5,123 bases of DNA from an uncultured bacterium (GCA_947649215.1 CANSQW010000122.1:1-5123), one strand, 5' to 3'. Positions 1 through 5,123 are shown, counted from the first letter of the stretch. Notes: generated from the letters alone by a model not told the origin. A program made the numbers and translations.

Positions 1-3
1 GCG

Positions 4-909
4 TTAGGCAGGGCGCGGGCCGGCGGCCACGAGGGCCGCGAGCGCGGCAAGGTGGGCGGGGGTGGTGCCGCAGCAGCCGCCGACTATGGCGGCGCCGGCC
101 TCGAGGATGGGGGCCATGGCGGCGGCGAAGTCCTCGGGGCCCACGTCGTAGACGGTCTGGCCGCCCTCGAGACGCGGCAGGCCGGCATTGGGCTTGACGA
201 TGAGCGGGCAGCCGAGCAGCGGGGCCATGGCCGCCGCCAGGGGCGCGGCCTCACGCGGGCCCACGGAGCAGTTGAGGCCCGCGGCGTGAACGCCCCAGCC
301 CGCGAGCGCACAGGCGGCCTCCTCGGGCGTGACGCCCATCATGGTGCGCCCGCCCGCGCCGAAGGAGAGCGTGGCGAACACGGGCAGGTCGGTGACGGCG
401 AGCGCCGCCCGCGCCGCCGCCTCGGCCTCCCCCAGGTCGGTCATGGTCTCCACCACGATGACGTCGGCCCCGGCCGCCACGGCGGCGCGGGCCTGGGCGG
501 CGAACAGGTCGTAGGCGTCGTCAGGGTCGAGGTCGCCCCACGGCTCGAGCAGCTGGCCGGTCGGCCCCAGGCTGGCGGCCACGTAGCGCGGAGAGGCCGC
601 GCGGGCGCAGGCCACGGCCGCCGCGAACACCTCGTCGACGGAGAGCCCCGCGTCGGGCCTGAGCGCGCTGGCGCCAAAGGTGTTGGCGGTCACCAGCTGG
701 GCGCCGGATTCCACGTAGGCCCGATGGACGGCGGTGACGGCCTCGGGCGCGGAGAGGCTGAGGCCCTCAGGCGGCTCGCCCGGCGCGAGCAGCCCCGTGC
801 GCTGGAGCATGGTGCCCATAGCGCCGTCCTCGATGAGAAGGGCGCGCCCTTCCAAGACGAGGGCCAGATGATCGTCGGCGATGACGCGGTGCGAGAGGTC
901 GGTGCTCAT
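4..909 (-). CDS. Stand-alone homocysteine S-methyltransferase family protein
   Basis: Predicted cytoplasmic enzyme of 301 aa that transfers a methyl group to homocysteine to give methionine. Seen: DGAMGT near residues 28-33, NTF at 76-78, ETM at 154-156, GLNC ending at Cys214, PNAGLP at 240-245 and GGCCGT with Cys279-Cys280. The three cysteines are the family's zinc ligands, and their 65-residue spacing matches the zinc site of the N-terminal domain of cobalamin-dependent MetH. The protein stops right after this barrel, with no folate, cobalamin or MTHFR domain, so the methyl donor (S-methylmethionine, betaine, or methyl-cobalamin carried on a separate protein) is undetermined. The start at 909 is chosen because AAGGAG lies 5 nt upstream and the family fold begins soon after. 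An ATG at 1017 overlapping the U32 stop would add 36 Pro/Arg/Gly-rich residues and is less likely. It follows the U32 gene on the same strand, probably co-transcribed. It ends in TAA. Confidence 0.9.
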   Translation of the reverse strand: MSTDLSHRVIADDHLALVLEGRALLIEDGAMGTMLQRTGLLAPGEPPEGLSLSAPEAVTAVHRAYVESGAQLVTANTFGASALRPDAGLSVDEVFAAAVACARAASPRYVAASLGPTGQLLEPWGDLDPDDAYDLFAAQARAAVAAGADVIVVETMTDLGEAEAAARAALAVTDLPVFATLSFGAGGRTMMGVTPEEAACALAGWGVHAAGLNCSVGPREAAPLAAAMAPLLGCPLIVKPNAGLPRLEGGQTVYDVGPEDFAAAMAPILEAGAAIVGGCCGTTPAHLAALAALVAAGPRPA

Positions 910-914
910 GGGGT

Positions 915-920
915 CTCCTT
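915..920 (-). promoter_or_regulatory. Ribosome binding site of the homocysteine methyltransferase gene
   Basis: AAGGAG on the minus strand, separated by ACCCC (5 nt) from the ATG at 909. It decides the start: the upstream in-frame ATG at 1017 has no comparable site and would have to rely on coupling to the U32 stop codon. Confidence 0.8.
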
Positions 921-955
921 GGGTGATCGAGCGGAAAGGGCGAAGGCGCGGACCG

Positions 956-964
956 CCCCCCCCC
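956..964. repeat. Nine-base C homopolymer (G9 in the mRNA)
   Basis: Nine consecutive C on the plus strand in the leader between the U32 and methyltransferase genes. It lies outside the preferred reading frame. It would fall inside the coding frame only if translation began at the alternative ATG at 1017, where it encodes part of a glycine run. Confidence 0.75.
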
Positions 965-986
965 AGGGGCCTCGCCGCAGAGCGGG

Positions 987-1006
987 GCCGCCGCCGGGGC
1001 GGCGGC
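987..1006 (-). other. GC-only stem-loop in the U32-methyltransferase intergenic leader
   Basis: GCCGCCGCC at 987-995 is perfectly complementary to GGCGGCGGC at 998-1006. In RNA this gives about 8 bp closing a tight loop, beginning 11 nt past the U32 stop codon. No U-run follows in the minus-strand direction (the next bases are CCCCGCTCTG), so it is not a typical intrinsic terminator. It could stabilise or process the upstream message, attenuate read-through into the methyltransferase gene, or be a by-product of GC-rich composition. Confidence 0.4.
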
Positions 1007-1016
1007 ATGCGGGGCA

Positions 1017-2297
1017 TCAGCCATGGCGGGCGGAGCGGCGGAATACCCGGGCGCGCAGGAACGCGCCGGGCGGCACGGGCTCGGGCGCCGTAACGACGTA
1101 GAGCGCGCAGGAGCGGTTGGCCGTGGCCACGGGCTGCGGCGCCGGCGCCGGGTCGTCCTCGTCAGGTTCGGGAAGCCAGGTGAGGTCGCGCACCTCAAGC
1201 GGTCGCACGGGAACGCGCGGCGCGAGCACCTCCAGCTCGTCGCGCTCAGAGAACCGGTTGCGGCACCGCACGGTCACACGATAGCGCGGCGCGGCGCCCC
1301 CGCCTTCGCAGGCCTCGCAGGCCACCACGTCGGCGACGTGCATGGTCTGCTGCTCGTAGCCGTCGTAGGCGGGGGCCTGCTCGGCCTCGGCGAAGTAGAA
1401 GCCGGTGCCGTAGGGACGGTGGCTCACGGCTAAGAGCTCGTCAGCGACGGCCTCGGGCGGCTCGCCGTCGAGCACACGGCGGTAGGCGCCCACCACGGTG
1501 GCCACGTAGAAGGCCTTCTTGTTGCGCCCCTCTATCTTGATGGAGTCCACGCCGGCGTCCGCCAGCTCGCGCAGGTGGGCGAGCATGTTCAAGTCCTTGG
1601 CGTTCATGATGAAGGTGCCGCGGCCGTCCTCCTCGACGGGGAAGTGCTCGCCGGGGCGCTTCTCCTCTTCCAGCGTGTAGCTCCAGCGGCAGGGCTGGGT
1701 GCAGTGCCCCCGGTTGCCGGAGCGGCCCGTGAGGTAGCTGCTGATGAGGCAGCGCCCCGAGACGGCCATGCACATGGCGCCGTGGGCGAAGGCCTCGATC
1801 TCCAGGTCGGGCGGGGCGTCCTGGCGCAGGCGGGCTATCTCGGCGAGCGACATCTCGCGGGCGCACACGACCCGCGTGGCACCCAGGTCGCGCCACACGC
1901 GGGCGGCTGCGGCATTGGCCACCGACGCCTGGGTGCTCACGTGCAGCTCGACGGCTGGCGCGTGCTCGCGCGCGAGGACGGCCGCGCCCAGATCGCCGAT
2001 GATGAGGGCGTCGGCGCCGGCGTCCTGGACGGCGCGCAGGTAAGCGGGCAGCGCGTCGAGGTCGTCGGACGTCATGAGGACGTTGCAGGCCACGTGCACG
2101 CGCACGCCGGCCTCGTGGGCGACGCGCACAGCCTCAGGCAGCGCGTCGAGGGAGAAGTTGGCAGCCCGGGCGCGCATGCCGAAGCGGTCGGCGGCCAGGT
2201 ACACGGCGTCGGCGCCGAAGCGGACGGCGGCACGCAGCTGATCCATCCCCCCGGCGGGGACCAGCAGCTCCAGGGGTATGCGCGCGGGCGTGGTCAT
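1017..2297 (-). CDS. Peptidase U32 family protein (probable iron-sulfur RNA hydroxylase)
   Basis: Cytoplasmic protein of 426 aa, close to the length of the tRNA/rRNA hydroxylation members of family U32 (TrhP and RlhA type); these were first called collagenase-like peptidases. Seen: an N-terminal barrel beginning LLVPAGGMDQL, the strand LHVSTQASVAN at 118-128, then the U32 signature region at about 168-187 with EAF, HGAMC and SGRC, followed by NRGHCTQPC. Cys176, Cys183, Cys199 and Cys203 are candidate Fe-S ligands. SIKIEGR at 252-258 and SHRPYGTGFY at 292-301 are further family blocks. The C-terminal domain (about 315-426) contains RCRNRFSERDELEVL, typical of the U32 C-terminal module. By family precedent it hydroxylates a uridine in tRNA or a cytidine in 23S rRNA; which one cannot be told here, so no symbol is given. 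It stops in TGA and heads a probable operon with the methyltransferase gene. The start is set by the downstream-facing promoter only 8 nt away. Confidence 0.9.
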   Translation of the reverse strand: MTTPARIPLELLVPAGGMDQLRAAVRFGADAVYLAADRFGMRARAANFSLDALPEAVRVAHEAGVRVHVACNVLMTSDDLDALPAYLRAVQDAGADALIIGDLGAAVLAREHAPAVELHVSTQASVANAAAARVWRDLGATRVVCAREMSLAEIARLRQDAPPDLEIEAFAHGAMCMAVSGRCLISSYLTGRSGNRGHCTQPCRWSYTLEEEKRPGEHFPVEEDGRGTFIMNAKDLNMLAHLRELADAGVDSIKIEGRNKKAFYVATVVGAYRRVLDGEPPEAVADELLAVSHRPYGTGFYFAEAEQAPAYDGYEQQTMHVADVVACEACEGGGAAPRYRVTVRCRNRFSERDELEVLAPRVPVRPLEVRDLTWLPEPDEDDPAPAPQPVATANRSCALYVVTAPEPVPPGAFLRARVFRRSARHG

Positions 2298-2305
2298 GGG
2301 TGCCT

Positions 2306-2311
2306 ATTATA
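2306..2311 (-). promoter_or_regulatory. Consensus -10 box of the U32 gene; probable leaderless transcript
   Basis: A perfect TATAAT on the minus strand, with AGGCACCC (8 nt) between it and the U32 ATG. With usual spacing, transcription would start near 2299, leaving about 2 nt of leader. The only Shine-Dalgarno-like bases (AGG at 2303-2305) lie outside such a transcript. No convincing -35 hexamer is seen 16-18 nt upstream (the 17-nt position reads CGTCGC). Leaderless mRNAs with this geometry are common in actinobacteria. Confidence 0.7.
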
Positions 2312-2406
2312 GTGGAGGGCGGAGGCGCGCGACGCGCGGGCGCGGGGCATCGGGCGAGACGGCCTGCGGCACGCATGGCCGATGCGACTCCGCGCAAGCC
2401 CCCCCC

Positions 2407-2434
2407 TTCCGCGATCGGGTCAACGGGCTATGAT
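2407..2434 (+). promoter_or_regulatory. Promoter and putative operator of the TetR gene
   Basis: TTCCGC (2407-2412), a 16-nt spacer, then TATGAT (2429-2434), facing the TetR gene. The predicted transcription start is near 2441, giving a leader of about 52 nt. The spacer GATCGGGTCAACGGGC is nearly the same as the spacers of two promoter-like sites in front of the ABC operon at 4966-4993 and 5085-5112 (23 of 30 bases shared with each when the two bases upstream are included). Conservation inside the spacer suggests a bound regulator, most simply the TetR protein itself, blocking RNA polymerase. Confidence 0.65.
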
Positions 2435-2446
2435 GGAGCCGAGCGC

Positions 2447-2460
2447 TGACCTGCCGGTCA
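2447..2460. promoter_or_regulatory. Short dyad just downstream of the predicted TetR start site
   Basis: TGACC-TGCC-GGTCA: two perfect 5-nt inverted arms around a 4-nt centre, about 6-20 nt after the predicted transcription start. Its position would suit an autoregulatory operator or a small leader hairpin. No copy is seen in front of the ABC operon, so a shared role is not supported. Confidence 0.3.
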
Positions 2461-2481
2461 ACGCCGCCCTCCCCCGACCCC

Positions 2482-2487
2482 GAGGAG
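2482..2487 (+). promoter_or_regulatory. Ribosome binding site of the TetR gene
   Basis: GAGGAG followed by five C and the ATG at 2493. It picks this start over the in-frame ATGs at 2382 and near 2430; 2382 lies upstream of the predicted promoter and the other overlaps its -10 box. Confidence 0.8.
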
Positions 2488-2492
2488 CCCCC

Positions 2493-3155
2493 ATGAACCG
2501 AAGCGAACATCCCGGCACGCCCGCGCCCGCAACCTCGACCGCCCCGCGTCGCGGCGACTTCGACGCGCTGCCGCCCGAGCGGCAGGAGGCCATCATGCGC
2601 GCGTCGCTCGAGGGCTTCGGGCGCCACGACTATAAGGGCGCACGCACCGCCGACATCGCGCGACGGGCCGGCATGTCCAAGGGGCTGCTGTTCTTCTACT
2701 TTCGCGACAAGCGGTCGCTCTACCTTCACACCCTGGACTACCTGACCGACCGCATCATCGAGCTGGTCGTGGACGAGGACTTCTACGCCATCGACGACTT
2801 CTTCGACCTGATGCTCTACGCCGGCGAGCAGAAGGTGGCCAGCCTGAGCCGCTGGCCGTGGGCGCTCGAGTTCGCGGTGCGGGCCTTCTACGCCGACCAC
2901 CGCGACATTCGCGATATCACGGCCCAGTGGACGAATCGCCAGGTCGACCTCATGTACGACCGGTTCTTCCGAAACGTGGACTTCGGCCGGTTCCGCGACG
3001 ACGTGGATCCGCGCGAGGTGCTCGACATGCTCATCATGCTGGGCGACGGCTACCTGCATCAGCGCCTCTCCAGCCGCGAGCCCATCGACCTGGGCGCGCT
3101 CATGGACGCGTACCGCCGCTGGTGCGAGATCCTGCGCGGGTGGGCATACCGCTAG
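2493..3155 (+). CDS. TetR/AcrR-family transcriptional regulator
   Basis: One-component DNA-binding repressor of 220 aa, a normal length for TetR proteins. After a loose, Pro/Ala-rich N-terminus (residues 1-20) comes the HTH domain at about 27-75: RQEAIMRASLEGF as helix 1, then TADIARRAGMSKGLLFFYF with the recognition helix around MSKGLLFFYF, and the closing RDKRSLYLHTL. The rest (about 80-220) is the variable ligand-binding and dimer domain, with acidic and aromatic segments (DEDFYAIDDFFDLM; EFAVRAFYADHRDIRD), so the ligand cannot be predicted. It diverges from the U32 gene and converges on the ABC exporter operon. Its promoter spacer shares a motif with two sites upstream of that operon, so its likely role is repressing itself and the exporter. 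The start at 2493 is supported by GAGGAG 5 nt upstream; the stop is TAG. Confidence 0.92.
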   Translation: MNRSEHPGTPAPATSTAPRRGDFDALPPERQEAIMRASLEGFGRHDYKGARTADIARRAGMSKGLLFFYFRDKRSLYLHTLDYLTDRIIELVVDEDFYAIDDFFDLMLYAGEQKVASLSRWPWALEFAVRAFYADHRDIRDITAQWTNRQVDLMYDRFFRNVDFGRFRDDVDPREVLDMLIMLGDGYLHQRLSSREPIDLGALMDAYRRWCEILRGWAYR

Positions 3156-3179
3156 ACCTCGGCCTTTCGCCGGCAATCC

Positions 3180-3327
3180 GCAAATTCGAACGGTTCTGCA
3201 CCCTGCCGCGCGGCAAAGGCCCTCCAAGATGCCAGCGCACACAAGGGCGGTCAGGGTTTTTGCGGCCACAAGCCCCTCCACGGCAGCAAAAAGAACGCCA
3301 CGGGGGTACAGAACCGTCCGAATTTGC
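3180..3327. repeat. 148-bp structured inverted-repeat element between convergent genes
   Basis: Arms at 3180-3203 and 3304-3327 are inverted copies matching at 22 of 24 positions; they begin GCAAATTCG. A palindromic GCCGGC flanks each side (3169-3174 and 3331-3336), which could extend the stem past a small internal loop. Inside are the perfect 12-nt palindrome TGCCGCGCGGCA (3204-3215), a weaker stem GCCCT/AGGGC (3219-3223 with 3244-3248), and TTTTTGC/GCAAAAA (3257-3263 with 3286-3292), the last extended by GCC/GGC (3265-3267 with 3282-3284). The element fills most of the 215-nt gap between the TetR and permease stop codons. It is less GC-skewed in its arms than the flanking genes. Candidate identities are a small non-autonomous mobile repeat (MITE-like), a structured RNA, or an unusual bidirectional terminator. 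No clear target-site duplication is visible, and no transposase is encoded. Confidence 0.7.
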
Positions 3328-3370
3328 ATGGCCGGCTCGATTTTTCGAGGCACAGCGCTCCGCACAGGCG

Positions 3371-4168
3371 CTACAGGCTGAAGTCGCGGCGGGCGAAGAC
3401 GGCGACGGCCAAGGCGTCGAGCGCCGCCGCGAGCGCGGCGAGCAGGGCGGCGCCAGCCGCGGCCTGCGCGTCCCCCGCCGCCAGGCCATAGGGATCGAAC
3501 AGCCTGAAGGGCGACAGGTCGGCCGCCCAGGCGAGCCCCTCCCCCACCGTGCCGACAAGCCCCATAAGAAAGAACAGCACGCAGGCGCCAGCACCCACCC
3601 CCAGGCCGAGGCCGGGGCGCTGGAAGGCGCAAGCCGACGCGAGGCAGACCGCCGACGCGAACAGGCCGAGGGCAAGCAGCCCCGCGTTGACGCGGGCCAG
3701 GCCGACATGGTCGAGCTCGCCGGGGAACAGCGCCTCGCAGCTGACGGCCTCGCCCGCCCAGCACAGACCCACCAGGAGGGCGACGGCGGCCGCCTCCGCC
3801 GCGACGAGCGTGAGGGCGAGCGCCGTCCGCGAACGCGGCGCAGCCAGCAGCCACGCGAGCGAGCCGTCCCTCGCAGGGCCCGCCATCAGGCGCTGCGCCA
3901 GGTAGGCGGCCAGAACGACCAGCACGATGGTCAGCAGAAAGCCATAGAGGTAGTTGACGAGGAAGTCGAGCAGCGTAGCGGAGGCGTTGGCCATGTTGAA
4001 GGCCGCGAAGAGCTCGGGCATGGCCTCCTGCATGAGCGCCAGGCTCTCGCTGACGGCGGGGTCGTAGAGGTAGGCGACGGAGGCGACGTACATGACGGCG
4101 ACGGCCGCGAGGGCCGCAAGCACCGGAGCGGCGCTGCGCAGGCTGCGGGCGAAGAGGACGGGGATCAT
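3371..4168 (-). CDS. ABC-2 type transporter permease
   Basis: Integral membrane subunit of 265 aa that should pair with the ATPase encoded just upstream. About six hydrophobic segments are visible: roughly 12-35, 66-93, 114-137, 155-181, 187-206 and 236-258. The segment between TM1 and TM2 carries EAMPELFAAFNMA, and the cytoplasmic stretch after TM2 carries RDGSLAWLLAAPRSRTAL. Both resemble the ABC-2 family in which the loop reads as 'DGT-E-LL--P-SR'. Its ATG overlaps the ATPase stop codon as ATGA (4165-4168), implying translational coupling and a fixed stoichiometry. It ends in TAG, converging on the TetR gene. With one permease gene, a homodimer of permeases with two ATPases is the simplest assembly. 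Substrate unknown: family members export antibiotics, antimicrobial peptides or lipids, and nothing here singles one out. Confidence 0.88.
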   Translation of the reverse strand: MIPVLFARSLRSAAPVLAALAAVAVMYVASVAYLYDPAVSESLALMQEAMPELFAAFNMANASATLLDFLVNYLYGFLLTIVLVVLAAYLAQRLMAGPARDGSLAWLLAAPRSRTALALTLVAAEAAAVALLVGLCWAGEAVSCEALFPGELDHVGLARVNAGLLALGLFASAVCLASACAFQRPGLGLGVGAGACVLFFLMGLVGTVGEGLAWAADLSPFRLFDPYGLAAGDAQAAAGAALLAALAAALDALAVAVFARRDFSL

Positions 4169-4920
4169 CGGAGGCCTCCCTTCGTCGCCGAGGCAGGCTC
4201 GGCGGGCGCCTCCCAGTGGCGGTCGAGGGCGTCGGCGCCGTAGAGGCGCTCGAGCGTGGCGTCCAGCGTGAGGTCGGCGGCGGAGGCCTCCGATGACAGA
4301 CGGCCGCGGCGGATGAACACCGCGCGGTCGCAGATGCCCTCCACCTCGCCGAGGACGTGGGATGACAGCAGCACCGTGGCGCCGCGCTCCCGCTCGGCCC
4401 GCACCAGCTCGACGAAACGGCGCTGCATGAGCAGGTCGAGACCGCTCGTGGGCTCGTCGAGCAACAGGACGTCGGGGGCGCCCATGAAGGCGGCCACGAT
4501 ACCGAGCTTCTGCCGATTGCCCTTGGAGAGCGCGCGGATGCGGGCGCACGGGTCGAGCTCGAAGAAGGCCGTGAGCTCGTCGCGGCGGCGCCGGTCGGCC
4601 GTGCCGCGCAGGGCCGCCATGAAATCGAGAAAGGCCGCACCGGTCAGATCGGCGGGGCACGCCAGCTCGCCGGGCAAGTAGCCCACGCGCCCCTGGATGG
4701 CGGCACGGCGGGCGAAGCAGTCCAAGCCGCCGATGGACACGCGGCCGGCATCCGGTCGGATGAAGCCCATGAGCAGCCGCATCGTGACGGACTTGCCGGC
4801 GCCGTTTGCCCCGAGGAAGCCGACGACCTCGCCGCGGCCCACCGCAAGCGACAGGTCGAACACGCCTCGGCCGCCGCCATAGTCCTTGGTGACGCCGCGC
4901 AGCTCGATGACCGGATCCAT
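4165..4920 (-). CDS. ABC transporter ATP-binding protein (ABC-2 exporter type)
   Basis: Cytoplasmic ATPase of 251 aa that powers the adjacent permease. Motifs in order: Walker A GANGAGKS at 37-44, YLPGE at 81-85 in the Q-loop region, signature LSKGNRQKLG at 131-140, Walker B VLLLDEPTSGLD at 151-162 with Glu156, and the H-loop His188 in SSHVL. The usual Gln of the Q-loop and the canonical LSGGQ are changed, in a way common in the BcrA/drug-export branch. About 40 residues after the core end in a charged, Ala-rich tail. The start at 4920 is chosen because GGAGG lies 5 nt upstream; in-frame ATGs at 4962 and 4977 would sit in or upstream of the predicted transcription start. First gene of a two-gene operon, overlapping the permease by 4 nt. 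Expression is probably controlled by the TetR-linked motif upstream. Confidence 0.93.
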   Translation of the reverse strand: MDPVIELRGVTKDYGGGRGVFDLSLAVGRGEVVGFLGANGAGKSVTMRLLMGFIRPDAGRVSIGGLDCFARRAAIQGRVGYLPGELACPADLTGAAFLDFMAALRGTADRRRRDELTAFFELDPCARIRALSKGNRQKLGIVAAFMGAPDVLLLDEPTSGLDLLMQRRFVELVRAERERGATVLLSSHVLGEVEGICDRAVFIRRGRLSSEASAADLTLDATLERLYGADALDRHWEAPAEPASATKGGLR

Positions 4921-4925
4921 CGCAT

Positions 4926-4930
4926 CCTCC
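4926..4930 (-). promoter_or_regulatory. Ribosome binding site of the ABC ATPase gene
   Basis: GGAGG on the minus strand, 5 nt (ATGCG) before the ATG at 4920. An overlapping ATG at 4925 lies in another frame and is too close to the site to be used. Confidence 0.8.
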
Positions 4931-4965
4931 CTCCCGTGGCGCCCCGTTAGCGCCCTCGCCATGAG

Positions 4966-4993
4966 ACGATACGCCATTGACCCGATTGTGGAA
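4966..4993 (-). promoter_or_regulatory. Proximal promoter and putative operator of the ABC operon
   Basis: On the minus strand TTCCAC (4993-4988), a 16-nt spacer AATCGGGTCAATGGCG, then TATCGT (4971-4966). The start of transcription is predicted near 4959, a leader of about 39 nt holding the ribosome binding site. The block shares 26 of 30 bases with the distal copy at 5085-5112 and 23 of 30 with the TetR promoter at 2407-2434. The spacer contains CAATCGG and CAATGGC, a 9-nt-spaced direct repeat, rather than a clean palindrome. Confidence 0.6.
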
Positions 4994-5084
4994 GGGGCCT
5001 TCTCGCCGCCCTGGGAACAAACGCGCTGCCTTCGCGGCGTAGCGTGCCCAAAACTGGCGACCTGACGACAAACCTGCGGAGCAG

Positions 5085-5112
5085 ACGATACCCCATTGGC
5101 CCGATTGCGGAA
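5085..5112 (-). promoter_or_regulatory. Distal promoter-like copy / second putative operator of the ABC operon
   Basis: On the minus strand TTCCGC (5112-5107), a 16-nt spacer AATCGGGCCAATGGGG, then TATCGT (5090-5085). Same orientation as the proximal copy and 119 bp upstream of it. It could be a second start site giving a leader of about 160 nt, an auxiliary repressor site, or a duplication relic. Confidence 0.5.
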
Positions 5113-5123
5113 GAGGTCGTTTC

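Larger units (their letters stand above)
4964..5123. repeat. Direct repeat pair upstream of the ABC operon
   Basis: The stretches 4964-5004 and 5083-5123 are direct copies offset by 119 bp with 34 of 41 bases identical; the second copy runs to the window edge and may extend further. Each carries one promoter/operator-like block. The 78 bp between them (5005-5082) shows no gene, only a possible TTG-started extension of an overlapping frame, which is not credible. Confidence 0.8.

Noticed and set aside
931..936. TTCCGC on the minus strand upstream of the methyltransferase gene, as a fourth copy of the shared motif.
   Set aside because: Only the hexamer and a shifted GATC match; the spacer and the -10 part are absent.
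52..1101. A long plus-strand open frame opposite the methyltransferase gene.
   Set aside because: Antisense shadow of a gene with clear catalytic motifs; Gly/Arg/His-rich with no recognisable domain.
2382..2492. A 37-residue N-terminal extension of the TetR protein from the ATG at 2382.
   Set aside because: That start precedes the predicted promoter, lacks a ribosome binding site, and encodes no recognised TetR sequence.
3161..3174. CGGC/GCCG hairpin right after the TetR stop, considered as a terminator.
   Set aside because: Four base pairs, and no T-run follows on the plus strand.
3174..3329. A small protein read from the ATG at 3329 across the inverted-repeat element (starting MQIRTVLYPRG).
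   Set aside because: The frame has no stop within the element and runs on antisense into the TetR gene. No ribosome binding site is seen, and the repeated arms explain the apparent sequence pattern. Such frames are easily miscalled as hypothetical proteins.
3336..3349. CTCGA-TTTT-TCGAG hairpin just after the permease stop, considered as a terminator.
   Set aside because: Only 5 bp, and not followed by a U-run in the permease direction.
2307..4640. A 777-residue minus-strand open frame running antisense through the TetR gene and across the permease and ATPase genes.
   Set aside because: It overlaps three well-supported genes in the wrong frame or strand and has Arg/Pro/Ala-rich composition typical of GC-rich shadow frames.
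4921..5071. N-terminal extensions of the ABC ATPase (ATG at 4977 or 4962), and a TTG-started frame from 5071.
   Set aside because: They lie within or upstream of the regulatory block and before the predicted transcription start. A clear GGAGG serves the ATG at 4920.

Overview
This 5.1 kb, very GC-rich window holds five complete protein genes and no RNA gene, transposase or CRISPR array. GC richness, the alanine/arginine-rich proteins and an apparently leaderless promoter fit a high-GC Gram-positive bacterium. The gene set (U32 protein next to a stand-alone homocysteine methyltransferase; small ABC-2 exporter with a TetR regulator) would suit an anaerobic actinobacterium such as a Coriobacteriia member. 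That placement is inference, not something the sequence proves.

Layout. On the minus strand, 2297-4 carries a peptidase U32 family protein (probably an RNA hydroxylase rather than a protease) followed after 107 nt by a stand-alone, zinc-type homocysteine S-methyltransferase domain protein. Their promoter has a perfect TATAAT box placed so close to the ATG that the U32 mRNA should be leaderless. Diverging from it on the plus strand is a TetR-family regulator (2493-3155). Converging on the regulator from the right is a two-gene minus-strand operon: an ABC ATPase (4920-4165) overlapping by ATGA with an ABC-2 type permease (4168-3371). The convergent gap 3156-3370 is filled by a 148-bp element with 24-nt inverted terminal arms and internal hairpins.

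How the parts work together. The most informative signal is not a gene. A 28-30 nt promoter-like motif (TTCCRC, then a conserved spacer RATCGGGYCAAYGG plus two bases, then TATSRT) occurs once in front of the TetR gene and twice, 119 bp apart, in front of the ABC operon, each time pointing at the gene it would drive. Conservation inside the 16-nt spacer goes beyond what sigma factor needs, so I read it as the regulator's operator laid over the promoters. This links the convergent TetR gene and ABC exporter into one predicted autoregulated regulon. The exporter's substrate and the regulator's ligand cannot be told from sequence. No classical GC-hairpin plus U-run terminator was found for any gene.
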